Part shown: in pieces, positions 20,127 through 29,493 of the stretch | Numbering within the stretch: position 1 is the stretch's first letter | Layout of the letters: every line of letters starts with the position of its first letter | Source of the DNA: Hamiltosporidium tvaerminnensis | Taxonomy: Eukaryota > Microsporidia > Dubosqiidae | Reading direction: 5' to 3' | NCBI GenBank assembly: GCA_022605425.2 | Contig: CM061249.1 | Coordinates: 1,054,001 to 1,118,000 of the forward strand | DNA length: 64,000 bases | The notes under the pieces: generated by a model | The model's input: only the letters and a program-made list of their open reading frames with translations | Database searches by the model: none | Told to the model about the DNA's origin: nothing | Program-made: the position numbers and the translations under genes

Positions 20127-23100
20127 ATGAATCAATTAGAAAAGATTTTCTCAAACATTTTATCTTCCACAAACAAATACCACAAAAAGCTTTTAATAAC
20201 AGATTTAACACTTCAAATAAAAGAATACCTCGATTTTACAACACCATTGTTACAAACAACATACACACTTCTTACTTCAGAAGTATGGGATGATCGTATT
20301 TTAGGCGCTACACTTCTTGGCAGTTTATATCCGTCACATATAAAATATAAAATAGATTTTAAAGATTTACCTTCTTTTTCTCTTCATTCTCATTCATTCT
20401 TCTCTACACGTATTACCTCTTATACTGAGTGTAGTGTTTCATTCCAGGAACAACAAAATTTAATTACTAAGAAGTTAGGACTAACACCTTTTGAACCAGA
20501 CAATTCACTTATTACTAAGAAGGATGTTATAACAGAGGAAATAAAGATAGATAATAAGAGGGGTGTTAGTAAAGAGGCTAGGAAGAGGGGTGTAAGTAAG
20601 GATAATAATTACAGGGGTGTTAATAAGGACCTAGATAGTTATAGGGGTGTTAATAAGGACATAGATAGTTATAGGGGTGTTAATAAGGACATAGATAGTT
20701 ATAGGGGTGTTAATAACAGTACTTATAAACAACAGGGTGTTAACAACTGTACTTATAAACAACAGGGTGTTATTAACAGTACTTATAAACAACAGGGTGT
20801 TAACAACCTATCAAATGAACAACAAGGTGTTAACAACACCCCATCCAACACTATATCCAATACACCTCCTATTCTTTCTAAAAGAGAAGAATTAGCACAA
20901 AAAAGAAAAAACAAACTATCATACGAAAAAGAAGAAAATGAAACAGAAGAAGTAAAAATACAGAACACAAACCATTTTTTTATAAAATTATATGAAAATT
21001 TACTTTCAGTTGAGTGGACCAAACGACACGGTGCTTTTTTAGGATTTTGTTCTATTTTTATGCAATTGAAAATGACACCTCTCAATTTGTATAATGAAAT
21101 GCATAAACAAAATAAGTATAAATATAACCAAACACCAGAAAAGCATAAAAATAAAGAAATTGTAGAAGAAGAAGAAGAAGAAATAAATAAGAATTCTAAT
21201 ATAAGTAATAAAGATAATACTAAAGATAATATAAGTAATAAAGATAATATAAGTAATAATATAAATAATAAAGAAATAAATACCTTAGATCATGATATAG
21301 ATAATACACACTCTAACAATACTATTCTACTTAATTCTACTCTTATATCTTCAATCCTACAAATACTATATCATGACAAATTTAATGACTTTATTTCAGA
21401 TAAAACAACAGCACCTGTAAGAGAATCTTCTGCACATCTATTATCTTTAATATTTCCTTTTCTTTCTATAAAATTACAAAATTATATTTTTAAGATTTTA
21501 TTTTCTTTTTTAGAAAATACAGATTGGCAAATACAATGCTCAGCTTTAAATTCTTTAATTTTGTTAAAAGAATTTATTATTTATAATAAAAATACAAATA
21601 ACAGTGTTTTTATTAATAAAATGGTTTGTTTAATGAAAAGTGAAGATGAGGATGTTAAATATCTGTCAGCAGACCTTATAATACCCTTTATTGATATGTT
21701 ATGCAAAATAAAGGGTGATAAGGATAATAGTAGATTAGAGGGTGTTAGTGATATAAAGGGAGTAGGGGGTGTTAGTAACAGTAGGGTAGAGTTAGAGGGT
21801 GTTAGTCACACTACAGATGAACAACACCCTTTAAATAATACATCATATGAACAACACCCTTTAGACTATTTACCAGGTGAACAACACCCTTTAAATAATA
21901 CACTATATAAACAAAACCCTCTTAGCAACAATACAGGTGAACAACACCCTGTTAACAACAATATAGAACAACACCCCTTTAATAATCTATCTAATACATA
22001 TAACACTTCTATTGATTCTTCTATCAATAACTCTATTGATACACCCTTTATTTCTATTAATACCCTTAAGGATAACACCCTGTTAACTAACATATCTTAT
22101 ACCTGTTGGATATCTTTACAAAATGAAAATGAAATTGCTCTTTCTAAAACCTCTATATTAAGACTTATAACAGAAATATATAAATTAGGAATTTTAAAAC
22201 ATTTTGATTTGAATAAAATAACACCTTGTTTTAGGTCACCTTTAATTGATGTAAGAAGTAGTGTTATTAGTATGATGGAATGTATAATAAAGGGTGTTAA
22301 GTATAGTGGTAGTGAACAAGAGGGTGTTAATTATAGTGGTAGTAAGGAAGAGGGTGTTAATGATAGTGTTATTGAGTTAGAGGGTGTTAGTAACACTAAT
22401 AGTAAACAAGAGGGTGTTAAGGATAAGAGTAGTAAGAAGGAGGGTGTTAATGATAGAGTAGGACTACAAGAGGGTGTTAATGAAATAATAGTGGAACAAG
22501 AGGGTGTTAATCATTATACTAATAATTATAACCCTAACAACAATACTAATACTTATAACCCTAACAATAATACTAGTAATTATCACCCTGTTAATAATAT
22601 ACCTAATGATACTAACGATAATACTAATACTTATAACCCTAACAATAATACTAGTAATTATCACCCTGTTAATAATATACCTAATGATACTAACGATAAA
22701 GACCTCTTACATCTTTATCCTATAAATAACACCCTTTTATCTAGGGACAGTTTAATAACAATATTTAAATTATTAATACATAACATTCTTATAGAAGATA
22801 ACACCTCTTTAAAAGAAAGATCTTTCTTATTATTTAAATTACTGTTAAATAACAATAATTGGTTAAGTAAGTATTTAAAACCTTTTATTATAGGAATAGG
22901 ACAGTCTTGTTATGATTATTATACCTTTTATTCTTATGAAAGTAATTCTTTATATTTTAACAGTGGAATTATTATTATTGGAAGAGAAAGTGTTATGGAT
23001 GGTAAGGTTATGTTATTAAAGGGTGTTATAGGATGTAAGGGTATAGAAAAGATAGAAGAAGAAGGAGATTTATATAGAAGGGTTATAATAAGAGTATATA

Positions 23101-26100
23101 ATGAGATAGGAGGGGTAAGTATGTTAAGGGGTTATAATAATAAATGGTTGGAGGGTGATAATAAGAGTATAGATAGTAAACAACAGGGTGTTACTAATAT
23201 AAATACTAAACAACAGGGTGATAATAATATAGATAAACAACAGGGTGTTAACGGTATACATACTAAACAACAGGGTGTTAACAGTATAGATAAACAACAG
23301 GGTGTTAACGGTATACATACTAAACAACAGGGTGATAATAATATAGAATGTAAACAACAGGGTGTTAATGAAACTACTAATGACCAACAGAGTGTTAATA
23401 ACAGTATAGATAAACAACACCCCTTTAACAACTTACATTATGAACAACACCCCTTTAACAACTTACATTATGAACAACACCCCTTTAACAATGTACATTA
23501 TGAACAACACCCTGTTAATATCACTACCCTACCTGATAATATTCTCTCTTTATTTACACCCTTTAATTTACCTGTGAATTTAATACTTAAAAAAATTAAC
23601 ACCCCTTTAAAGTGTACTACATTAGAAATGGATTCTATTTTTATAGAATATATAAGACTAACATGTCTTACTTATTATAACACTAATGATTTACTGTTAT
23701 TACATAGAATTGATTGGTCTTCTTCTTTCTGTGAGTTAATAACACAGTTATATAAATTAAAGGGTGTTAATTTATTAGAAATAAGTTATAGTATTTATAG
23801 GGTTATTTTAGAAGGTAAGAAAGAGGGTGTTAGTAATGGTATTTCTTTTTTTAAGGTTAACAAGGATATTCTTAACAGTGATGTGTTTATAAGGGGTGTT
23901 AATTATACAGGTAGTAATTATAGGGGTGTTAGTAATAATATAGAAGAGGGTGTTAGTTGTATAGAAGATAAGTACAATTTTTATGGAAAGGTTATTCAGT
24001 TTTGTGATCTTAAAAAAGTAGAATTTATTTTTTATGAGATTCTAAGAAATAACACCTTATATTATAATGGTAGTGTAGTAGGTGATAAAGGAATTGTAGG
24101 GGGTGTTAGTAGTACTAACAATAGCCTTAATAAACAAGAGGGTGTTAACAATCATAACAATAAACAAGAGGGTGTTAATAACAATAACAATAAACAAGAG
24201 GGTGTTAACAACAATAACAATAAACAAGAGGGTGTTAATAACAATACTAATAATACTAGTAATATAAAGGGTGTTAGCAATAAGAAATCTAATGTTAAGA
24301 ACCCTCTTAATAATTCTTCTTGTTTAGAGGGTGTTAATGACATATTTGATATAAATAATAATAATGATAAAACACCCTTTAATAACAGTATAAATACTAT
24401 ATTAACACACTTTATAAGTAATAACAGGTCTTATTTAGAAGATTTTATATCTTTTATGTTAGAAGATCTTAATCCTATACAGTTATACCCTTTAATAGAC
24501 CTTATAAGTATAGAATACCTTTGTATGTTAGTTAAACCCCTTTTAAGAATAATTAATGGTAGTAATATAAAGGGTATTAGTGATAGTAATAGGTTAGAAG
24601 GTGTTAGTGATACTAGTAGGTTAGAGGGTGTTAATGATAGTAGTAGGATAGAGGGTGTTAATGATAAGGGTAATAAGGACTATGGATTAGAGGGTGTTAA
24701 TGATAAGGGTAGTAATTATAAGGGTGTTAGTGATAAGGGTAATAATTATGAGGGTGTTAGTAATAGTAAAGATAGTAGAGAGGGTATTAGTAATAATACT
24801 AATATTTATAAGGGTGTTAATACTACTACTAGTAAACAAGACCCTGTTAGTAATAGTACTAATACCTTACACCCCCTTACCACCTCTGACTATAGAAACT
24901 ACGCTTTAATGTGTTTCTCTAAGATAATACCTTTACTTGTTATTTCTATAGATATAAATAAAGTATCTAACACCTTTAAACAAAGAGTATTAGAAAATAA
25001 AAGGGATATTGATGAATTAATATTTAATAAAGAAATAACACCTTATAAAATAGAAGTACCTATAAATGTAGTCTTAAGAGATTATCAACTTAAAGGTATT
25101 CAATGGATAGCCTTTATGTGTAAGTATAGTTGTAATGGGGTGTTAGCAGATGATATGGGATTAGGTAAGACCATACAGGTGTTAACTTATATAGCTAATG
25201 AGATATACAAGTATAAGAAGGTAAAGGGTGTTAATGATAAGGGTATGGTAGAGGATATGGTAGAGGGTAATGATACTAAGGTGGGTAATGTAAAGGATAT
25301 GGTAGAGGGTAATGATACTAAGGTGGGTATGGTAAAGGATATGGTAAAGGATATGGTAGAGGGTGTTAATGAGAGTAAGGAGGGTAATGTAAAGGGTGTT
25401 AAGGATAAGGGTAGTAAACAACAGGGTGTTAATAACAGTAGTAGTAATATAAAGGGTGTTAACAAACCATCAGATAAACAACACCCTCTTAGTAACACAC
25501 CAGATAAACAACACCCTCTTAGTAATACTATAGGTAATCTTAATGGTGTTATTAAAAAGACTAAAATAAAACCTGTTAAAAGTAAAAACACCAAACAAAA
25601 AAGAAGTAACCCTATAAGTAGTAACACTAGTAGTATAAGTAGTAATGTTAACCCTATAGATAGTAATATTGTTGTTAGTAGTAGTAACACTAGTAGTACT
25701 ACAAGCAGTACTATAACTAACAACATAACTACTACTAACCCTAATACCATAACTACTACTAACCCTAACCCTAACCCTAACCCCAATATCATAACTACTA
25801 CTAACCCTGACTTTATAACTACTACTAACAACAATATTACTAACAATAACTATAAAGTCCTTGTTATTTGTCCTTCTAGTTTAACAGGTCATTGGTTATC
25901 AGAGGTTAACAATATATTCCCTACACTAACAGCTAGTCTATACAGTAAGGGTGATAGTAGGGATAGTAAGTTAAGTGGTAGTAGTAAGGATAAGGATAGT
26001 AATAAGGTTAGTAAGGATAAGGATAGTAAAGATAATAGAAACCCTACAACCACTAACCCTACAACTACTAACCCTACAACTACTAACCCTACCACAACCA

Positions 26101-27716
26101 CTACCACAACCACTACCACTACCACCACCACTCCATCTGACATTACTATATTGTCTTATGATGCTTATAGAAATGACTATCTAAATATCTCTAAGACTAC
26201 CTTTTACTTTATAATACTAGATGAAGGTCATTTACTAAGAAATAGAGATACTGTTATTTATAAAAGAATATTATTATTAAAATCTACTTATAAAATAATA
26301 TTAACAGGTACTCCTATACAGAATACAATAGAAGATATTTTTTCTTTATTTAATATATTAATGCCTTGTTATTTAGGAACAGAAAAAGAATTTAATAATA
26401 AATTTAAAAATATAAATTATAAAGAAAAAAGTGAAGAAGAGTATTTTAAAATGGAGAAATGTATTGAAGAGTTGCATAAAAAGATTTTACCTTTTGTTTT
26501 AAGAAGAATGAAAAGTGATGTTTTAAAGGATTTACCACCTAAGGTTATAAGGGATATTGTTATTGAGATGTCAGAGTATCAAAGGGAAGTATACAAGGGA
26601 ATAGAGATGGGTGAATTAGAAGGGGATATGGGTGAGGGTGATAGGTTGGAGATGGGTGAGGGGGATAGTGAGTTAGAGGGTGATAGGTTAGAGATGGGTG
26701 AGTTAGAGGGTGATAGTTATAGTATAGATGATTATAAGGGTGATAGTTATAAGAGTACTAAGGAAGAGGGTGTTAGTAATAATAGTAGTAAACAACAGGG
26801 TGTTATTAACAGTGTAGATGATTATAGGGGTGTTATTAACAGTATAGATAAACAACAGGGTGTTAGTTATAGTATAGATAAACAACAGGGTGTTAGTAAT
26901 AAGAGTAGTAAACAACAGGGTGTTAGTTATAGTATAGATAAACAACAGGGTGTTAACAATCTATCTAATAAACAACAGGGTGTTAACAATCTATCTAATA
27001 AACAAGGTGTTAACACATATACTACTACTAACACATATACTACTAAACACGCTAAACAGACTAATACCTCTAAGAAACTAAAACTCTCTTACTCCTCTGT
27101 TGATAAGAAGTCTAACACCTTCTTAAAACTCTCTAAACTACTTAAAGTATGTTCTCACTTATCATTAATAGGTATTAACACCTCTTATACTAACTCTTGT
27201 AAAATGAAAGCTTTAGAAGACCTTTTAAATTTATGTGGTAATACTGATATGAGAAACAAGGTGTTAATATTTTGTCAATTAAGAAATACAATAGATTTAA
27301 TAATAAAAGATTTATTATTAATAAATTATAAGAATATGTATTGTAGATTAGATGGTAGTGTTAATATAAAAGATAGAAATAAAACAGTAGAAGAGTTTAA
27401 TAAAGGAAGTAAGAGTATTATGTTATTAACTACTAGTGTAGGAGGGTTAGGGTTAAATCTTACTAGTGCTGATACTGTTATTTTCTATGAACATGATTGG
27501 AATCCTTTTAATGATTTACAGGCTATGGATAGAGCACATAGGATAGGACAGAAGAAGACTGTTAATGTGTTTAGGTTGGTTGTTAAAGATACTGTTGAGG
27601 AAAGGGTTATGAATTTACAGGCGTTTAAAATACATGTGGCTGGTAGTCTTATATCACAACAGAATACAGATATTGAAAGAATGGAGACATGTGGGTTATT
27701 AGAGAGGTTTGGGTAA
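20127..27716 (+). CDS. MOT1: Mot1/BTAF1-like SNF2-family ATPase, expanded by satellite-encoded repeats
   Basis: A 2529-residue protein. The N-terminal ~1650 residues carry HEAT-like helical blocks (WTKRHGAFLGFCSIFMQL, VRESSAHLLSLIFPFLSIKL, ENTDWQIQCSALNSLILLKE). These are separated by low-complexity tracts of KQQGVNN, EQHPLNN, DRGVNK and similar units. The SNF2 ATPase starts near residue 1648 (LRDYQLKGIQWIAF). Motif I is ADDMGLGKT (about 1675), motif Ia is VLVICPSSLTGHW, motif II is LDEGH (about 2031), motif III is LTGTPIQN, then LRRMKSDVLKDLPPK. After another repeat tract come VLIFCQLRNT (about 2377), TTSVGGLGLNLT and DRAHRIGQ (about 2465), ending CGLLERFG. DEGH and this ending are typical of Mot1, which removes TBP from DNA. 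All motifs are intact. Family members are usually 1300-1900 residues; the excess is repeat-derived, including ~350 residues between motifs I and II. Confidence 0.93.
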   Translation: MNQLEKIFSNILSSTNKYHKKLLITDLTLQIKEYLDFTTPLLQTTYTLLTSEVWDDRILGATLLGSLYPSHIKYKIDFKDLPSFSLHSHSFFSTRITSYTECSVSFQEQQNLITKKLGLTPFEPDNSLITKKDVITEEIKIDNKRGVSKEARKRGVSKDNNYRGVNKDLDSYRGVNKDIDSYRGVNKDIDSYRGVNNSTYKQQGVNNCTYKQQGVINSTYKQQGVNNLSNEQQGVNNTPSNTISNTPPILSKREELAQKRKNKLSYEKEENETEEVKIQNTNHFFIKLYENLLSVEWTKRHGAFLGFCSIFMQLKMTPLNLYNEMHKQNKYKYNQTPEKHKNKEIVEEEEEEINKNSNISNKDNTKDNISNKDNISNNINNKEINTLDHDIDNTHSNNTILLNSTLISSILQILYHDKFNDFISDKTTAPVRESSAHLLSLIFPFLSIKLQNYIFKILFSFLENTDWQIQCSALNSLILLKEFIIYNKNTNNSVFINKMVCLMKSEDEDVKYLSADLIIPFIDMLCKIKGDKDNSRLEGVSDIKGVGGVSNSRVELEGVSHTTDEQHPLNNTSYEQHPLDYLPGEQHPLNNTLYKQNPLSNNTGEQHPVNNNIEQHPFNNLSNTYNTSIDSSINNSIDTPFISINTLKDNTLLTNISYTCWISLQNENEIALSKTSILRLITEIYKLGILKHFDLNKITPCFRSPLIDVRSSVISMMECIIKGVKYSGSEQEGVNYSGSKEEGVNDSVIELEGVSNTNSKQEGVKDKSSKKEGVNDRVGLQEGVNEIIVEQEGVNHYTNNYNPNNNTNTYNPNNNTSNYHPVNNIPNDTNDNTNTYNPNNNTSNYHPVNNIPNDTNDKDLLHLYPINNTLLSRDSLITIFKLLIHNILIEDNTSLKERSFLLFKLLLNNNNWLSKYLKPFIIGIGQSCYDYYTFYSYESNSLYFNSGIIIIGRESVMDGKVMLLKGVIGCKGIEKIEEEGDLYRRVIIRVYNEIGGVSMLRGYNNKWLEGDNKSIDSKQQGVTNINTKQQGDNNIDKQQGVNGIHTKQQGVNSIDKQQGVNGIHTKQQGDNNIECKQQGVNETTNDQQSVNNSIDKQHPFNNLHYEQHPFNNLHYEQHPFNNVHYEQHPVNITTLPDNILSLFTPFNLPVNLILKKINTPLKCTTLEMDSIFIEYIRLTCLTYYNTNDLLLLHRIDWSSSFCELITQLYKLKGVNLLEISYSIYRVILEGKKEGVSNGISFFKVNKDILNSDVFIRGVNYTGSNYRGVSNNIEEGVSCIEDKYNFYGKVIQFCDLKKVEFIFYEILRNNTLYYNGSVVGDKGIVGGVSSTNNSLNKQEGVNNHNNKQEGVNNNNNKQEGVNNNNNKQEGVNNNTNNTSNIKGVSNKKSNVKNPLNNSSCLEGVNDIFDINNNNDKTPFNNSINTILTHFISNNRSYLEDFISFMLEDLNPIQLYPLIDLISIEYLCMLVKPLLRIINGSNIKGISDSNRLEGVSDTSRLEGVNDSSRIEGVNDKGNKDYGLEGVNDKGSNYKGVSDKGNNYEGVSNSKDSREGISNNTNIYKGVNTTTSKQDPVSNSTNTLHPLTTSDYRNYALMCFSKIIPLLVISIDINKVSNTFKQRVLENKRDIDELIFNKEITPYKIEVPINVVLRDYQLKGIQWIAFMCKYSCNGVLADDMGLGKTIQVLTYIANEIYKYKKVKGVNDKGMVEDMVEGNDTKVGNVKDMVEGNDTKVGMVKDMVKDMVEGVNESKEGNVKGVKDKGSKQQGVNNSSSNIKGVNKPSDKQHPLSNTPDKQHPLSNTIGNLNGVIKKTKIKPVKSKNTKQKRSNPISSNTSSISSNVNPIDSNIVVSSSNTSSTTSSTITNNITTTNPNTITTTNPNPNPNPNIITTTNPDFITTTNNNITNNNYKVLVICPSSLTGHWLSEVNNIFPTLTASLYSKGDSRDSKLSGSSKDKDSNKVSKDKDSKDNRNPTTTNPTTTNPTTTNPTTTTTTTTTTTTTTPSDITILSYDAYRNDYLNISKTTFYFIILDEGHLLRNRDTVIYKRILLLKSTYKIILTGTPIQNTIEDIFSLFNILMPCYLGTEKEFNNKFKNINYKEKSEEEYFKMEKCIEELHKKILPFVLRRMKSDVLKDLPPKVIRDIVIEMSEYQREVYKGIEMGELEGDMGEGDRLEMGEGDSELEGDRLEMGELEGDSYSIDDYKGDSYKSTKEEGVSNNSSKQQGVINSVDDYRGVINSIDKQQGVSYSIDKQQGVSNKSSKQQGVSYSIDKQQGVNNLSNKQQGVNNLSNKQGVNTYTTTNTYTTKHAKQTNTSKKLKLSYSSVDKKSNTFLKLSKLLKVCSHLSLIGINTSYTNSCKMKALEDLLNLCGNTDMRNKVLIFCQLRNTIDLIIKDLLLINYKNMYCRLDGSVNIKDRNKTVEEFNKGSKSIMLLTTSVGGLGLNLTSADTVIFYEHDWNPFNDLQAMDRAHRIGQKKTVNVFRLVVKDTVEERVMNLQAFKIHVAGSLISQQNTDIERMETCGLLERFG
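20555..27010. repeat. GGGTGTTA/TAACACCC repeat tracts inside the Mot1 reading frame
   Basis: Dense coding clusters occur at about 20,555-20,840, 21,715-22,085, 22,295-22,700, 23,150-23,520, 23,890-24,300, 24,560-24,890, 25,200-25,560 and 26,600-27,010. The plus-sense core GGGTGTTA is read as (Q)GVN or (K)GVS. The same core inverted (AACACCCTTTAAT) is read as HPLNN or HPFNN. Units are 24-60 bp long and always a multiple of three. Additional simple tracts (ACTACTAACCCT at about 25,730-25,830 and 26,040-26,130) encode Thr/Asn/Pro. Confidence 0.9.
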
Positions 27717-27795
27717 GGAATAGTCTTATATCACAACAGAATACAGATATTGAAAGAATGGAGACATGTGGGTTATTAGAGAGGTTTGGGTAAGG
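27644..27795. repeat. 77 bp tandem duplication of the Mot1 3' end
   Basis: The last ~75 bases of the coding region including the stop codon (TAGTCTTATATCACAACAGA ... TTTGGGTAAGG) are repeated immediately downstream at 27,721-27,795, with no visible difference. The duplicate lies after the stop codon and is not translated. A very recent event. Confidence 0.92.
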
Positions 27796-28019
27796 GTATT
27801 GTGATTTAAGGTTATATACTGGTAATAGGGGTTAAGGTTCTAACTTATTAATAAGAGGTTAGGGTTATATTAGTAATAGGGGTTATTAATATGGGGTTAA
27901 GATTTTATATTAGTAATAGGGGTTATTAATAAGATATTAGTAATAAGTGCTATTTATAGTATATTAGTTATAAGATATTAGTAATAAGTGCTATTTATAG
28001 GGCTTGTATTAGTAATTAG

Positions 28020-28375
28020 TGTTATTTAAGAATGTAATATTAAAGGGTGTTATTTATAGTATAGTTGCTATTATTAGTTATAAGGGTGTTATTTATAGTA
28101 TAGTACTTATTATTAGTTATAAGGGTGTTATTTATAGTATAGTTGCTATTATTAGTTATAAGGGTGTTATTTATAGTATAGTTGTTATTATTAGTTATAA
28201 GGGTGTTATTTATAGTATAGTTGCTATTATTAGTTATAAGGGTGTTATTTATAGTGTAGTACTTATTATTAGTTATAAGGGTGTTATTTATAGTATAGTT
28301 ATTATAAGGGTGTTATTTATAGTATAGTTATTATAAGGGTGTTATTTATAGTATAGTACTTATTATTAGTTATTT
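28020..28375. repeat. 39 bp tandem array containing AAGGGTGTTA, about 8 copies
   Basis: GGG of AAGGGTGTTATTTATAGTAT falls at about 28,045, 28,084, 28,123 and so on, giving a 39 bp period. The last units are shortened. It uses the same core as the Mot1 coding repeats but is non-coding; the open frame through it exists only because 39 is a multiple of three. The 27,796-28,019 interval is filled with related TTAGTAATAGGGGTTATTAA units. Confidence 0.9.
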
Positions 28376-28416
28376 ATAGCAAAACCCTTTATTTAAAGAA
28401 CAAAAAGATATTTTTC

Positions 28417-28506
28417 TAAAAAACTAAATTAATAAAAATAATGAATTTTTATATTTGGAAGAACAGACTTTATAAAATTCGTTATTTTTATTAATTTAGT
28501 TTTTTA
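28417..28506. repeat. Long inverted repeat (33 bp arms, 24 bp loop)
   Basis: The left arm 28,417-28,449 (starting TAAAAAACTAAATTAATAAA) is the reverse complement of 28,474-28,506, with one difference that would be a G-U pair in RNA. It lies just beyond the 39 bp array, downstream of Mot1. Possible meanings are a strong hairpin 3' element for transcripts of this domain, or the relic of a small inverted-repeat transposon. Confidence 0.85.
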
Positions 28507-28539
28507 AAATGAAAATTTAAAGAATAAAATAATATGCAG

Positions 28540-28660
28540 ATTAGGGTCAGGGTTAGGATTAGAAATAAAATTGAAAAAAAGGAATTTAAATTATAAGGGT
28601 TAGGAATAACATTAGGATTGATAGTTAGGGATAAGGTTAGGAATAACACCTATAAATCAT
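28540..28660 (+). repeat. Telomere-like TTAGGG/TTAGG-rich segment
   Basis: Contains TTAGGGTCAGGGTTAGGATT, then further TTAGG and TTAGGG units mixed with GGAATAACA. The units are degenerate and not in a regular array. Confidence 0.4.
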
Positions 28661-28763
28661 ACTTAGAAATAACATATAGGAATAACACCTAGAAACTATA
28701 CTTAGAAATAATACTGTAAACAACAATATATATAACAACAGTTTTCATATAGAAATAAATTCC

Positions 28764-29490
28764 CTTTATTTAAAAGTATCACATCTTTTTAAAATAGTGG
28801 CAAATGTTATATTTGTTTTCATGACATTAACGTGTTCTAGGTTTAACATAAATGACTACTACCCCAACACTCCATCAGTAACCCCTGCGATACCTACGTC
28901 CCAAAGCCTTTAATTTACCAGGTATGTAGAACCTAATTAATAGGCGAGGCAGTTGCCCGGAGTTCGTTAATGTCCGTTGCATGGAGTGTGATCGAAGACC
29001 GAAGCCCCCCCTGGGCTCCCCCAAGACTATGCAGCATTCCCACTTACTCTACACTTTCTAAACCCAATAAACTTCTAGCTAAGATATATTTCAGAGATTT
29101 ACATGGGGTCCACCTAGACAGTGCAATGTCATACCAACAGGTATAACCTGCTACTTAGCTTTCCTGGCTTTTAATGGGTTTTTATTTTATATCTCCCAGG
29201 CGCTAAGTCTTCTAACTCGAGTGAGCAAGGCTAGGTTTCCATGCTTTTACATGGCAATTACCTACATGTTCAGCTGCGGTCTGCAATCTAGTTACATAAA
29301 AAACTACAAATATATTTGTAGAAAATGTTTCGCTATTTCGTAGACCTCTCCTCTTCATAACAACTCTCATGGAACAAACAAAGATGTAGTGTGGTTGTAT
29401 TCCCACCAAAAATCCAAACAATGATCTCACACCAGTTTCACGCACTTTTTGCCAAGCAGAAAGTTTTTTATGTGGTTATTCTCCATCCAC
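28764..29490 (-). mobile_element. SINE-like element copy S2
   Basis: Full length on the minus strand, with 5' start GTGGATGGAGAATAACCAC at about 29,490 and 3' end CTTTTAAATAAAG at 28,764. It is close to S1 and S3. No matching flanking direct repeat was found. Its 5' end abuts, and appears to have replaced, the outer part of the terminal repeat of the mariner-like element that starts at 29,494. Later rearrangement may thus have removed the duplication. Confidence 0.85.
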
Positions 29491-29493
29491 TTT

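Noticed and set aside
25187-25846. 219-residue Leu/Val-rich minus-strand frame and similar frames opposite Mot1
   Set aside because: Antisense shadows of repeat-rich coding sequence. Mot1 motifs on the plus strand are unambiguous.
28019-28327. 102-residue frame in the 39 bp array
   Set aside because: Pure satellite translation. The period is divisible by three and there is no start context.
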